Shown: positions 6,635 through 15,076 of the stretch, piece by piece
Layout: each line of letters starts with the position of its first letter
Numbering within the stretch: the stretch's first letter is position 1
Notes under the pieces: generated by a model
Seen by the model: only the letters and a program-made list of their open reading frames with translations
What the model was told of the DNA's origin: nothing
The model's database searches: none
Source: an uncultured Eubacterium sp.
Lineage (GTDB): Bacteria; Bacillota; Clostridia; Oscillospirales; Acutalibacteraceae
Reading direction: 5' to 3'
Length of the DNA stretch: 26,501 nucleotides
NCBI GenBank assembly: GCA_934512155.1
Contig: CAKSWS010000021.1
Coordinates: 1-26,501, forward strand
Made by a program: the position numbers and the translations under genes

Positions 6635-8032
6635 ATGAATCAAGATGTTGCTATTTCCGTTAATAATGTTTCAATGGCATTTAATCTTAACAAGGAAAAG
6701 GTAGATAATCTTAAAGAATATTTTATTAAGTTTTTAAAGCACGAGCTTGAATATAAAAAATTTTATGCTTTAAATAACATTAATTTTGAAGTAAAAAAAG
6801 GCGAACATTTGGCAATTTTGGGTTTTAACGGAGCTGGCAAAAGTACTCTTTTAAAAACAATAGTCGGTGTTTATAAGCCAACTACAGGCTCTGTTGAAAA
6901 GCAGGGCGTAATTGCCCCGCTTTTGGAGTTGGGTGCAGGATTTGATCCTAACTACACAGGCAAGGAAAATATTTTCCTTTACGGTGCAATTTTAGGCTAT
7001 TCAAGAGAGTATTTGCAGTCAAAATATGATGAAATTGTTGAATTCTCGGAGTTAGGTCATTTTATTGATGTGCCTCTTAAAAACTATTCGTCAGGTATGA
7101 AGGCACGTTTGGGATTTTCTATTGCTACGGCGGTAGAACCCGATGTGTTGATTTTGGATGAGGTTTTGTCTGTAGGTGATGCAAAGTTTCGTGCAAAAAG
7201 TTTGCGTAAAGTTCAGTCTATGTTTGAAAAGGGTGTTACGGTTCTTTTTGTATCTCACAGTATTGAACAGGTTCAAGCTATTTGTGATAAGGCGATTCTT
7301 CTTGACCACGGTGAAATTATTGCCGCAGGTGATGTAGATGATGTAACCGCTATTTATGAAGAAATGACTGCCGGTGCCAAAGACGAAAATGCAAAGTTAA
7401 AACGCCAAGAAAAAGAACTTATGCGTGCCGTTGTAAACAGTAAGCATCTTAAGGAAATGGAAAATAAACAGTTTGATTTATATTCTTTTGAATCAGCGGA
7501 TTTAGATGCGTTTAATGAGATTATGGAAATTGTTAATTGTAAAGATATGCCTAACATCACTAAATCAACAGGTCTTAAAAGGTGTGATTTCGTTAACATG
7601 TTTTATCAATCTGTAGGTTCTCCTTATGACGGCGAAAATCCTTACGAAAAAAGTCCGTTTATGGATATAAACGACACTTCGGTTTATTATTATAATGCCG
7701 CTTGTTGGGCTTATGATAATGGCATAACAACCCAGTTGGCTTTTAAACCCAATTCACTTATTACCCGTGAACAGGCAATTACTTTTGTTTATAGGTATGC
7801 TGTTAAGCTTTCAAAGGAAGAACGTGAATTTGACCTTAAAGCTGTTGAAGATTGTGTGGATTATGAAGCACTCAGCATGTGGTCAGTTAAGCCTATGGCT
7901 TGGGCTTTAAGCAGAAATCTTATTAATTTGACAAAAGATGGCGAGTTGAATCCAATTGGATTAACATTGGGTGTTCATGCAGGTAAATTGCTAGGCGGTT
8001 TTTTAGGTGAACTTAACAATATTACCGATTAA
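6635..8032 (+). CDS. Polysaccharide-export type ABC transporter ATPase fused to C-terminal SLH repeats
   Basis: The first 245 of 465 residues are an ABC ATPase of the TagH/Wzt/RfbB class that drives export of teichoic acids or O-antigen-like polymers. It has Walker A GFNGAGKST (63-71), signature YSSGM (151-155), Walker B VLILDE (171-176) and H-loop VSH (206-208). A charged linker follows. The carboxy-terminal part then reads as S-layer homology modules: a partial repeat ending in FVNMFYQSVGSP (319-330), and one clear repeat at about 342-391 with FMDIND, AACWAYDNGITT and LITREQAITFVYRYA. A degenerate third lies at about 405-460. No membrane segment lies between the ATPase and the SLH part, so the SLH modules should be cytoplasmic, which is unusual. 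AAAGGAAG precedes the ATG. The expected TagG-like permease is not in the window. Confidence 0.88.
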   Translation: MNQDVAISVNNVSMAFNLNKEKVDNLKEYFIKFLKHELEYKKFYALNNINFEVKKGEHLAILGFNGAGKSTLLKTIVGVYKPTTGSVEKQGVIAPLLELGAGFDPNYTGKENIFLYGAILGYSREYLQSKYDEIVEFSELGHFIDVPLKNYSSGMKARLGFSIATAVEPDVLILDEVLSVGDAKFRAKSLRKVQSMFEKGVTVLFVSHSIEQVQAICDKAILLDHGEIIAAGDVDDVTAIYEEMTAGAKDENAKLKRQEKELMRAVVNSKHLKEMENKQFDLYSFESADLDAFNEIMEIVNCKDMPNITKSTGLKRCDFVNMFYQSVGSPYDGENPYEKSPFMDINDTSVYYYNAACWAYDNGITTQLAFKPNSLITREQAITFVYRYAVKLSKEEREFDLKAVEDCVDYEALSMWSVKPMAWALSRNLINLTKDGELNPIGLTLGVHAGKLLGGFLGELNNITD

Positions 8033-8042
8033 TTGGAATATA

Positions 8043-8080
8043 AAAACTCCGAAAGAATTTTTCTTTCGGAGTTTTATTTT
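8043..8080. terminator. Bidirectional intrinsic terminator between the ABC ATPase gene and yebC
   Basis: A perfect 15-bp stem (8043-8057 with 8061-8075, core ACTCCGAAAGAA) with a TTT loop is flanked by A-runs on one side and T-runs on the other. It therefore ends transcription from both convergent genes. Confidence 0.92.
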
Positions 8081-8091
8081 TTTTAGGTTGA

Positions 8092-8835
8092 TTAACCTTC
8101 GTAATCGCTTTCGTTTTCCCAGTTGTGCCAAATATTTTGAACATCATCATTTTCTTCAAACATTTCAATCATTTTGCCCATTTTGTTAATATCGTCAGGG
8201 TTATCTAAAACAGTGTATGTTGATGGAATATAGGCAGGTTCACTGCTTATAATTTTATATCCTTTTTCTTCAAGTGCATCACGAACAGCACCAACATCGT
8301 TTGCTTCGGTTCTTATTTCAAACATTTCTTCATCGTCTGAAATGAAGTCTGTTGCACCTGCGTCAATAGATTCCATCATAAGTGTTTCTTCATCAACGTC
8401 TTCTTTTTCAATAAGAATAACACCTGCACGGTTAAACATAAATGTAACGGAACCGGGGTTGCCCATGTTTCCGCCTGCTTTGTCAAAATAGTGCCTTACT
8501 TCGCCTGCGGTTCTGTTTCTGTTATCTGTTAAAGCTTCAACAACAACGGCAACACCTGAAGGGCCGTATCCTTCATAAACAATTTCTTCGTAATCGGCAC
8601 CGCTTGTATCGCCTGCTGCTTTTTTAAGCATTCGGTCAATATTGTCGTTAGGTACATTGTTTTGCTTTGCTTTTGCAATAACGTCTCTAAGCTTTGCATT
8701 GTTGTTAGGGTCCGGGCCGCCGTTTTTTACGGCAACTGCAAGTTCACGGCCGATTTTTGTAAATACTTTTGCTCTTGCCGCATCGTTAGCGCCTTTTTTA
8801 CGTTTAATGGTGCTCCATTTATTATGTCCGCTCAT
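8092..8835 (-). CDS. yebC: YebC/TACO1 family translation or transcription regulator
   Basis: This 247-residue protein is the only minus-strand gene here. It opens with the family signature MSGHNKWSTIKRKKGANDAA and continues with KIGRELAVAVKNGGPDP and the conserved YEGYGPSGVAVVVEALTDN. Length and three-domain layout are usual. Members were long called transcriptional regulators (PmpR), while the mitochondrial relative TACO1 activates translation; newer work on bacteria favours a role at the ribosome during difficult elongation. Which applies here cannot be read from sequence. The ATG has GGTGA four bases upstream. It is expressed divergently from glyA and shares its terminator with the convergent ABC ATPase gene. 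Confidence 0.95.
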   Translation of the reverse strand: MSGHNKWSTIKRKKGANDAARAKVFTKIGRELAVAVKNGGPDPNNNAKLRDVIAKAKQNNVPNDNIDRMLKKAAGDTSGADYEEIVYEGYGPSGVAVVVEALTDNRNRTAGEVRHYFDKAGGNMGNPGSVTFMFNRAGVILIEKEDVDEETLMMESIDAGATDFISDDEEMFEIRTEANDVGAVRDALEEKGYKIISSEPAYIPSTYTVLDNPDDINKMGKMIEMFEENDDVQNIWHNWENESDYEG

Positions 8836-8918
8836 AAAATCACCATAGCCTTTCTTGTTTTAAGCCACTCGAAAACATTAAATCTTTTAATATTGGCTTG
8901 CTAAATTTTTACTCACCA

Positions 8919-8947
8919 ATTTTAGCACATATATTGCCGCCTTTCAA
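8919..8947 (-). promoter_or_regulatory. Promoter of yebC
   Basis: Read on the minus strand, TTGAAA (8947-8942) and TAAAAT (8924-8919) are 17 bases apart with TGC directly before the -10, giving an extended -10. This would yield a leader of about 75 bases before the yebC ATG. Confidence 0.7.
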
Positions 8948-8961
8948 GTGTAAAAATAATG

Positions 8962-8990
8962 TTGTATATTTTTTAATGCTGTGTTATTAT
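8962..8990 (+). promoter_or_regulatory. Promoter of glyA
   Basis: TTGTAT at 8962-8967 and TATTAT at 8985-8990 have a 17-base spacer and lie back-to-back with the yebC promoter. Start of transcription near 8997 leaves about 30 bases before the glyA ATG, which includes GTGGAGG at 9014-9020. Confidence 0.55.
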
Positions 8991-9027
8991 AAATAAATAA
9001 CAATATATAATAAGTGGAGGATTTAAA

Positions 9028-10281
9028 ATGTATTCCGATTACTATGATTCAATCTCAAAAGTTGCAGAAACAGACAAGGAAGTAGCCGATGCTATGGCGC
9101 TTGAATTAAAACGCCAACGTGAAAACATTGAGCTTATTGCTTCGGAAAACCTTGTTTCACCGCAGGTTATGGCAGCCATGGGCAGCGTGCTTACCAATAA
9201 GTATGCGGAAGGTTTGCCGGGTAAACGTTATTACGGCGGCTGTCAATATGTTGATGTTGTTGAAAAAATTGCTATTGACAGGGCTTGCCGACTTTTTGGT
9301 GCAAAGTTTGCAAATGTTCAGCCTCATTCAGGTGCACAGGCTAATACGGCTGTTTATCTTGCACTTCTTAAACCGGGCGATACGGTTATGGGTATGAGTC
9401 TTGATAACGGCGGTCATTTAACTCACGGTTCACCTGCAAATATCAGCGGTAAATATTTCAATTTTGTTCCTTACGGCGTTAATGATGAGGGATATATTGA
9501 TTATGCGGCGTTTGCAAAACAGGTTAATAAGGTTAAACCTAAACTTGTTGTAGCCGGTGCTTCTGCTTATCCTCGTGAAATAGATTTTAAAACCATGGCA
9601 GATATTGCACATGCAAACGGTGCAATGTTTATGGTTGATATGGCTCATATTGCCGGCCTTGTTGCAGCAGATCTTCACCAAAGTCCTGTTCCTTATGCGG
9701 ATGTTGTTACAACAACAACGCATAAAACTTTAAGAGGACCGAGAGGCGGTCTTATTCTTTGCAACAACGAATATCTTATTAAAAAGCTTAATTCTGCTGT
9801 TTTCCCGGGAACACAGGGTGGCCCGTTAATGCATGTGATTGCAGGTAAGGCAGTTTGTTTCGGCGAAGCACTTAAACCTGAATTTAAGGAATATCAGCAA
9901 AGAATTATTAATAATGCTCAAGCTCTTGCAAAAGGTCTTACAAGCAGAGGTTTAAATCTTGTTTCCGGCGGAACAGATAACCATTTGGTTCTTCTTTCTC
10001 TTATCGGCACAGGCGTAACAGGTAAAGAGTTGGAAGCAAGGCTTGATGACGTTCATATTACCCTTAACAAAAATACAGTTCCAAACGAACCTCTTTCACC
10101 GTTTGTAACATCAGGTGTTCGCATCGGTACTCCTGCCGCTACAACAAGAGGACTTAACGAACAGGATTTTGAAAAAATTGCAGAGTATATTTATCTTGCA
10201 GTTACGGATTACGATAATCAAAAAGATTATATTTTAAAAGGTGTGGCAGATATTTGCGCAAAGTATCCGCTTTATGAATAA
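9028..10281 (+). CDS. glyA: Serine hydroxymethyltransferase
   Basis: GlyA is a PLP enzyme that interconverts serine plus tetrahydrofolate with glycine plus 5,10-methylene-tetrahydrofolate, the main source of one-carbon units. The 417-residue protein is full length. It has [13 protein letters not shown] (33-45), [13 protein letters not shown] (59-71), [14 protein letters not shown] (201-214) and the PLP-lysine motif [14 protein letters not shown] with Lys233. The start is fixed by GGAGG seven bases before the ATG. Its product, methylene-THF, is the substrate of ThyA, encoded 13 kb downstream. The next gene begins 18 bases after the stop, so the CDP-glycerol transferase genes may be read from the glyA promoter. 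Confidence 0.98.
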   Translation: MYSDYYDSISKVAETDKEVADAMALELKRQRENIELIASENLVSPQVMAAMGSVLTNKYAEGLPGKRYYGGCQYVDVVEKIAIDRACRLFGAKFANVQPHSGAQANTAVYLALLKPGDTVMGMSLDNGGHLTHGSPANISGKYFNFVPYGVNDEGYIDYAAFAKQVNKVKPKLVVAGASAYPREIDFKTMADIAHANGAMFMVDMAHIAGLVAADLHQSPVPYADVVTTTTHKTLRGPRGGLILCNNEYLIKKLNSAVFPGTQGGPLMHVIAGKAVCFGEALKPEFKEYQQRIINNAQALAKGLTSRGLNLVSGGTDNHLVLLSLIGTGVTGKELEARLDDVHITLNKNTVPNEPLSPFVTSGVRIGTPAATTRGLNEQDFEKIAEYIYLAVTDYDNQKDYILKGVADICAKYPLYE

Positions 10282-10299
10282 TTTTGGGGAAGTGAAAGC

Positions 10300-11490
10300 G
10301 TGATTGGTTTATTCGGCAAAATTTTCGGTGCGCTTTTAAATTTTGTTTATTTGTTTTTTAAGTGCAGAAAAACTAAAAACACGGTTGCGTTTATTTCCCG
10401 TCAAAGCGAAACTCCGTCTATGGATTTTTGCTATTTGATTAATGAAATAAAAACAAATTATCCGCAGTATGATGTGGTTGTGCTTTGTAAAATGATTCCG
10501 TCTTCTTTTGGCGGAAAAGTAAAATATATTGGCGAAATTTTCAGGCAAATGAAAGTTATGGCTGTTTCAAAGGTTGTTGTGCTTGATGGCTATTGCATTG
10601 CTGCATCTATGCTGCATCATAAAAACAATTTAAAAATAATTCAAATTTGGCATGCTTTGGGGTCTTTTAAAAGATTTGGAAAATCTGTTTTGGATATGAA
10701 CGGCGGTAAATCTTCTGCCACAGCAAAGGCATTTAAAATGCACGGCAATTACGATTTAATTGCCGCAAGCGGTGATGCTTGTGTTCCGTTTTTTGCACAG
10801 GCATTCGGCTATCCCGAAAATAAGTTTATTCCAATCGGTATTCCCAGAATGGATTATTTAACAAGTGAAGAGGAAAACGAAAGATTAAAACAAAAAATTT
10901 ATTCGTCTTATCCTCAGCTGAATAACGGCAAAAAAACAATTCTGTATGTTCCTACTTTCAGAGATAATGAGCAGGGAACGGTTGAATTGCGAAAAGCAAC
11001 GGAAGATTTGGTTAATCAGGTTAATTATACCGATTATAATCTTGTTGTTAAGCACCATGTTGTTGATTCAAATAAGGAAGAAATTTATGTTGATTCCAGA
11101 ATGAACAAAACAGTAGGCGAGCAGTTTACAGGTATGGATTTTATGGCTGTTTCAAATGCCGTAGTTACAGATTACAGTTCTATTATTTATGAGGCACTCT
11201 TAAAGAATTTGCCTATTTACATTTATTGCTTTGACAGTGAAAAATATTTGGACGAGCGTGGCTTTTATATTGATTTTTGGAAAGATATTCCTGCTGTTTA
11301 TTCTAAAAATGCAAAGGGAATTTGTGAGCATATTGCCAACGGAATAACTGCTGAAAATAACAAAATTCAATCATTTAAAGAGGCGTATGTTAACAAAAAA
11401 TTCCCATCAATAACCGCTGTTTACGGCGAAATTATTGATGAACTTGCAAAAGGCACATATAACAATCAATATAATTTTAAGGAAAGTTAA
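10300..11490 (+). CDS. CDP-glycerol glycerophosphotransferase family protein (TagB/TagF-like), first of a pair
   Basis: Enzymes of this family add glycerol-phosphate (or ribitol-phosphate) from a CDP-activated donor to a growing wall polymer at the inner membrane face. The 396-residue protein has a hydrophobic, basic amino end (about 1-21) suited to membrane association. The family motifs are WHALGSFKRFG (His118), VPTFRDN (217-223), the VVKHH motif (249-253) and VTDYSSIIYEAL (289-300). It starts with GTG at 10300 behind GGGGAAGTG, 18 bases after glyA, and abuts a second gene of the same family. The acceptor and whether the donor is CDP-glycerol or CDP-ribitol cannot be told. A polymer distinct from classical teichoic acid is possible. 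Confidence 0.87.
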   Translation: MIGLFGKIFGALLNFVYLFFKCRKTKNTVAFISRQSETPSMDFCYLINEIKTNYPQYDVVVLCKMIPSSFGGKVKYIGEIFRQMKVMAVSKVVVLDGYCIAASMLHHKNNLKIIQIWHALGSFKRFGKSVLDMNGGKSSATAKAFKMHGNYDLIAASGDACVPFFAQAFGYPENKFIPIGIPRMDYLTSEEENERLKQKIYSSYPQLNNGKKTILYVPTFRDNEQGTVELRKATEDLVNQVNYTDYNLVVKHHVVDSNKEEIYVDSRMNKTVGEQFTGMDFMAVSNAVVTDYSSIIYEALLKNLPIYIYCFDSEKYLDERGFYIDFWKDIPAVYSKNAKGICEHIANGITAENNKIQSFKEAYVNKKFPSITAVYGEIIDELAKGTYNNQYNFKES

Positions 11491-12609
11491 ATGATAAATC
11501 CCGTTTCTGCTTTGTATCCATTTTTACAAAGAATGCGTTTTTTTAAATTCAATATTATGTTTAACAGATATAAAAGTTGCCCTGTTGATGAAAAAAAGGT
11601 GCTTATGTTCACTACATCAAGGGGTAAATTGGGCGGTAATTTGCTTGCCGTTAAAAATTATATTGAAAAAAACAAATTGAATTTTAAAATAACGGTTTTT
11701 ACAAGTGTTAATATGCCTGATGAAAGTATTGTGGCTAAGGAAATGGCAATCAGCAAGTTTATTCTTGTTGATGATTTTGAACCGGTTGTTTATACCCTTA
11801 AATTGCGTGATGGGCAGGAATTAATTCAAGTTTGGCATGCAATGGGTGCTTTTAAGAAATTCGGATATAGCAGAAGCACGGCGAACAAAAATTCTTTAAC
11901 TCACAAAAATTACACAAAGGCGATTGTTTCGTCAGACGAAATTGTTTCTATTTACGCACAGGCGTTCGGCATTGATGAAAGCAAAGTTTTCCCTATAGGA
12001 ACCCCAAGAACAGATGTGCTTTTTAACGAGGAATACAAAACGAATACGGTTACACGCCTTTATGAAAATACACCGTTACTTATCGGTAAAAAGATTTGCT
12101 TGTTTGCTCCTACGTTCAGAGGCAATAATGTTAATGACGCTTATTATCCCACGGAGTTTTTAAATATAGAAGAATTTGCAAATTCTTTGCCAGATAATTG
12201 GGTGGTTATTTTAAAATATCATCCGTTTATTAAAAATCTACCTCAAATACCGGATTCTGTTAAAGATAGAGTTTTTGATTTGTCAAACGAACGTGATATA
12301 AATGATATTTTGTTTATAACGGATGTTCTTGTTACAGATTATTCTTCCGTAATATTTGAAAATGCCATTGTAGGCAATCCGTCTGTTTTGTATGCTCCGG
12401 ATTTAGCTGATTATACCGGCGACAGAGGATTTTATTTTGATTATAGTGAATATGCTTGCGGTGCAGTTGTTAAAAATCAGCGTGATTTGGCAAATGCTGT
12501 TATAAAAGCCCAAGATGAAGCCGATAAAACAGCATTGTTTAAAAAGCGATTTGTTTCTTTGTGTGACGGCAATTCCTGCAAGCGATTTATTGATGAAATA
12601 TTAAAGTAA
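11491..12609 (+). CDS. CDP-glycerol glycerophosphotransferase family protein, second of a pair
   Basis: This 372-residue paralogue of the preceding gene carries VWHAMGAFKKFGYS (His116), APTFRGN (206-212), LKYHPF (241-246; the usual HP form, where the neighbour has HH) and VTDYSSVIFENA (281-292). Conserved AQAFG and PIGTPRTD segments sit in the same places in both proteins. The ATG follows the previous stop with no gap, and AAGGA at 11479-11483 inside the upstream gene is the ribosome site, so translation is probably coupled. Two adjacent members often divide the labour of primer addition and chain extension, or extend two different acceptors. That division is inference here. Confidence 0.87.
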   Translation: MINPVSALYPFLQRMRFFKFNIMFNRYKSCPVDEKKVLMFTTSRGKLGGNLLAVKNYIEKNKLNFKITVFTSVNMPDESIVAKEMAISKFILVDDFEPVVYTLKLRDGQELIQVWHAMGAFKKFGYSRSTANKNSLTHKNYTKAIVSSDEIVSIYAQAFGIDESKVFPIGTPRTDVLFNEEYKTNTVTRLYENTPLLIGKKICLFAPTFRGNNVNDAYYPTEFLNIEEFANSLPDNWVVILKYHPFIKNLPQIPDSVKDRVFDLSNERDINDILFITDVLVTDYSSVIFENAIVGNPSVLYAPDLADYTGDRGFYFDYSEYACGAVVKNQRDLANAVIKAQDEADKTALFKKRFVSLCDGNSCKRFIDEILK

Positions 12610-12677
12610 GTAAAACATTACTTGATGTTAATTGTTGTGTTTTACGGTGCTTTCAATTAAAACAGTAAGGCGATAAA

Positions 12678-13865
12678 ATGAGTTACGATTTATCAAAAAA
12701 ATACAAGAATTTAAAACCATCCGCTGTAAGGGAAATTCTTAAAGCTACAAGCCAACCGGGAATGATTGCTTTTGCCGGCGGCTCTCCTGCGGTTGAAGCT
12801 TTTCCTTGTGAAGAGGTAAAAAAGCTTTCGGCAGAGATTTTAAATGAAAATCCTGTTTCTGCACTTGTGTACGGCGTTTCTGAAGGTTATGAACCGCTGC
12901 GGGTTAATGTTAAAAATTGGCTTAAAAGGCGAGAAAATGTAGGCAGTGATGACGATATTGTTATAATTACTTCCGGCGGAACACAGGTTATGGATATTGC
13001 CACAAGAATTCTTACGGATGAGGGTGATACTGTTATTTGCGAGGACCCGTCATTTATAGGTTCTCTTAACTGCTTTAGGTCTCACGGTTGTAATCTTGTA
13101 GGTGTTCCTATTGATGCCGACGGTATGAATATTAATGCTCTTGAACAGGCGGTAAAAGAAAATCCAAATGCAAAGTTTATTTATACAATTCCTAATTTTC
13201 AAAATCCCGGCGGCACAACATTAAGTTTTGGAAAACGCAAAAAAATGTATGAAATTGCAAAGGAAAACGGAATTGTTATTTTGGAGGATAATCCTTACGG
13301 CAATTTGCGTGTAAGCGGAAGCGATGTTCCTTCAATTAAAAGTATGGATACAGAGGGTATTGTAATTTACGCAGGTTCGTTTTCTAAAATATTGGCACCG
13401 GGAATCCGTGTTGCATATGCCGTTGTTCCTAAAAAATACGCAGGTGCTTTTACAATCGGAAAACAGGTTTCCGATGTTCATACAGGCGTGCTTAATCAAA
13501 TGATTGTTTCAAAATGGTTTGATGAGTATGATGTTGATGCTCATATTGAAGAAATTAAAAAAGTATATAAGCGTAAACTTGAACTTATGTGCAACAGCCT
13601 TGATGAATATTGCGGCGATTTTATTACTTATGTAAAGCCGCAGGGTGGGCTGTTTGTTTGGGCGAAATTGCCTGAAAATGTTGATATGATTGAATATGTA
13701 AGTAAATTGTTAAAGCGTAATGTGGCGGTTGTTCCCGGCACTGCTTTTGCAGTTGACGATACAAAGCCTTGTAATTATGTTAGACTTAATTTTTCGACAC
13801 CGACTGATGAAAATATTGTTGAAGGTGTTAAAATTATGGGCGAAATTGCAAAAGAGTACATGTAA
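12678..13865 (+). CDS. PLP-dependent aminotransferase, class I/II (2-aminoadipate/aromatic aminotransferase type)
   Basis: The 395-residue fold-type I aminotransferase resembles the LysN/ARO8 group that uses 2-aminoadipate, aromatic or branched amino acids with 2-oxoglutarate. Visible features are MIAFAGGSPAVEAFP (29-43), YGVSEGYEPLR (65-75), ITSGGTQ (97-103), IPNFQNPGGTT (171-181), ILEDNPYG (201-208) and the PLP lysine in AGSFSKILAPGIR (Lys237). The amino-terminal winged-helix of MocR regulators is absent, so this is a free enzyme. The ribosome site is AAGG near 12667. The gene follows the CDP-glycerol transferases by 68 bases and precedes trpS by 44. Substrate range is not deducible. Confidence 0.9.
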   Translation: MSYDLSKKYKNLKPSAVREILKATSQPGMIAFAGGSPAVEAFPCEEVKKLSAEILNENPVSALVYGVSEGYEPLRVNVKNWLKRRENVGSDDDIVIITSGGTQVMDIATRILTDEGDTVICEDPSFIGSLNCFRSHGCNLVGVPIDADGMNINALEQAVKENPNAKFIYTIPNFQNPGGTTLSFGKRKKMYEIAKENGIVILEDNPYGNLRVSGSDVPSIKSMDTEGIVIYAGSFSKILAPGIRVAYAVVPKKYAGAFTIGKQVSDVHTGVLNQMIVSKWFDEYDVDAHIEEIKKVYKRKLELMCNSLDEYCGDFITYVKPQGGLFVWAKLPENVDMIEYVSKLLKRNVAVVPGTAFAVDDTKPCNYVRLNFSTPTDENIVEGVKIMGEIAKEYM

Positions 13866-13909
13866 TTATTGTTGATTTTATTTTTAATAAACGAAAGGTA
13901 TAGGTTATT

Positions 13910-14917
13910 ATGGAAAGCAGTACAGAAAAGAAAAAAAGAAGTTTATCGTTAATTCAGCCAACGTCAATTCCCACGTTGGGCAATTACTTGGGAGCAATGA
14001 AGGGATGGTCTGCTTTTCAGGATGAATTTGAAACCGTTTACGGTGTTGCCGATTTGCATTCGATTACCGTAAGGCAAGAACCTCAAAAATTAAGAAAGCA
14101 AACAAACGAATTATTTGCAATGCTTCTTGCCTTGGGACTGGAACCTGAAAAAAGCATTTTATTTATTCAGTCTCAAGTTCCCACACACGCACAGCTTGCA
14201 TGGATTTTAAATTGTTACACCCAATTCGGTGAGTTAAGCAGAATGACTCAGTTTAAGGATAAATCCGCACAGCACAGTGATAATATTAATGCAGGCTTGT
14301 TTACATATCCAAGCCTTATGGCGGCAGATATTTTGCTTTATCAGGCGGATATAGTGCCGGTAGGTGCCGACCAAAAACAGCATCTTGAAATTACAAGAGA
14401 TATTGCAGAACGTTTTAACGGTATTTACGGTAATGTGTTTACAGTGCCGGAAGCTTATATTCCGAAAAGCGGTGCAAGAGTTATGAGTCTTGCAGACCCA
14501 ACAAGAAAAATGAGTAAGTCTGATCCTAACCCAAAAGGAACTGTTTATTTAACAGATGAGCCTAATGTGATTATGAAAAAGTTTAAATCTGCTGTTACAG
14601 ACAGTGAAATGAGCGTTCATTACGGCGAGGGAAAAGACGGCATTAATAATTTGATGACAATTTATTCAGCCGTTACCGGCGACAGTTTTGAACAAATCGA
14701 GTCTGATTTTGCAGGTAAGGGCTACGGCGATTTTAAAGCCGCTGTTGGTGAAGCTGTTGTGGAGGAACTTAAACCTATTCAGGAAAAATTCAACAGATAT
14801 TTGGCAGATAAAGTGTATCTTGCCGAATGTCAAAGAAACGGTGCAGAGCTTGCAACCAAGGTTTCGCAACGCACTCTTAATAAGGTTATGAAAAAAGTCG
14901 GCTTTTTAATGAAATAA
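13910..14917 (+). CDS. trpS: Tryptophanyl-tRNA synthetase
   Basis: TrpS charges tRNA-Trp with tryptophan. The 335-residue length matches bacterial enzymes. The HIGH-type motif appears as PTLGNYLGAMKGW (21-33), preceded by LIQPTSI where most enzymes have a Gly-rich IQPSG. The KMSKS loop is RKMSKSDPNPKG (199-210), and VGADQKQHLEITRDIAERFN (151-170) is the conserved central segment. The ATG is preceded by AAAGGTATAGG. No T-box or tryptophan leader is visible in the 44-base gap, so regulation by uncharged tRNA is not indicated. A strong terminator follows. Confidence 0.97.
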   Translation: MESSTEKKKRSLSLIQPTSIPTLGNYLGAMKGWSAFQDEFETVYGVADLHSITVRQEPQKLRKQTNELFAMLLALGLEPEKSILFIQSQVPTHAQLAWILNCYTQFGELSRMTQFKDKSAQHSDNINAGLFTYPSLMAADILLYQADIVPVGADQKQHLEITRDIAERFNGIYGNVFTVPEAYIPKSGARVMSLADPTRKMSKSDPNPKGTVYLTDEPNVIMKKFKSAVTDSEMSVHYGEGKDGINNLMTIYSAVTGDSFEQIESDFAGKGYGDFKAAVGEAVVEELKPIQEKFNRYLADKVYLAECQRNGAELATKVSQRTLNKVMKKVGFLMK

Positions 14918-14929
14918 TTAAACATGAGG

Positions 14930-14962
14930 GGGATTAAGGCTCTTTATCTTAATCCCTTTTTT
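14930..14962 (+). terminator. Intrinsic terminator after trpS
   Basis: A 9-bp perfect stem, GGGATTAAG (14930-14938) with CTTAATCCC (14948-14956), a 9-base loop, and a run of six T. It separates trpS from the SCP2/transketolase operon. Confidence 0.92.
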
Positions 14963-14995
14963 GTTAAAAAATAAACAATAAATTTATATTATTTA

Positions 14996-15024
14996 TTGCT
15001 ATAAATATTGTTTTATGATATAAT
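14996..15024 (+). promoter_or_regulatory. Extended -10 promoter of the SCP2/aminotransferase/transketolase operon
   Basis: TTGCTA at 14996-15001, a 17-base spacer, and TATAAT at 15019-15024 with TGA directly in front (TGATATAAT, 15016-15024). The same 9-base extended -10 recurs before pyk (twice) and thyA. The leader to the TTG start is about 45 bases. Confidence 0.75.
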
Positions 15025-15076
15025 AAATTTGTATATTAATACCAATTTTAACACGCAAACTAAAGGAGGAATTATT

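Noticed and set aside
9006..9011. Perfect TATAAT just before the glyA ribosome site
   Set aside because: Transcription from it would start at or after the GGAGG, leaving no usable ribosome site; the upstream TTGTAT/TATTAT pair is preferred.
12610..12645. GTAAAACA/TGTTTTAC inverted repeat after the second CDP-glycerol transferase gene
   Set aside because: The loop is 20 bases, the stem is AT-rich, and no T-run follows, so I do not call a terminator.
13866..13909. Possible T-box or tryptophan leader before trpS
   Set aside because: The gap is only 44 bases and has no stem or conserved T-box sequence. The same applies to the 116-base gap before ilvD.
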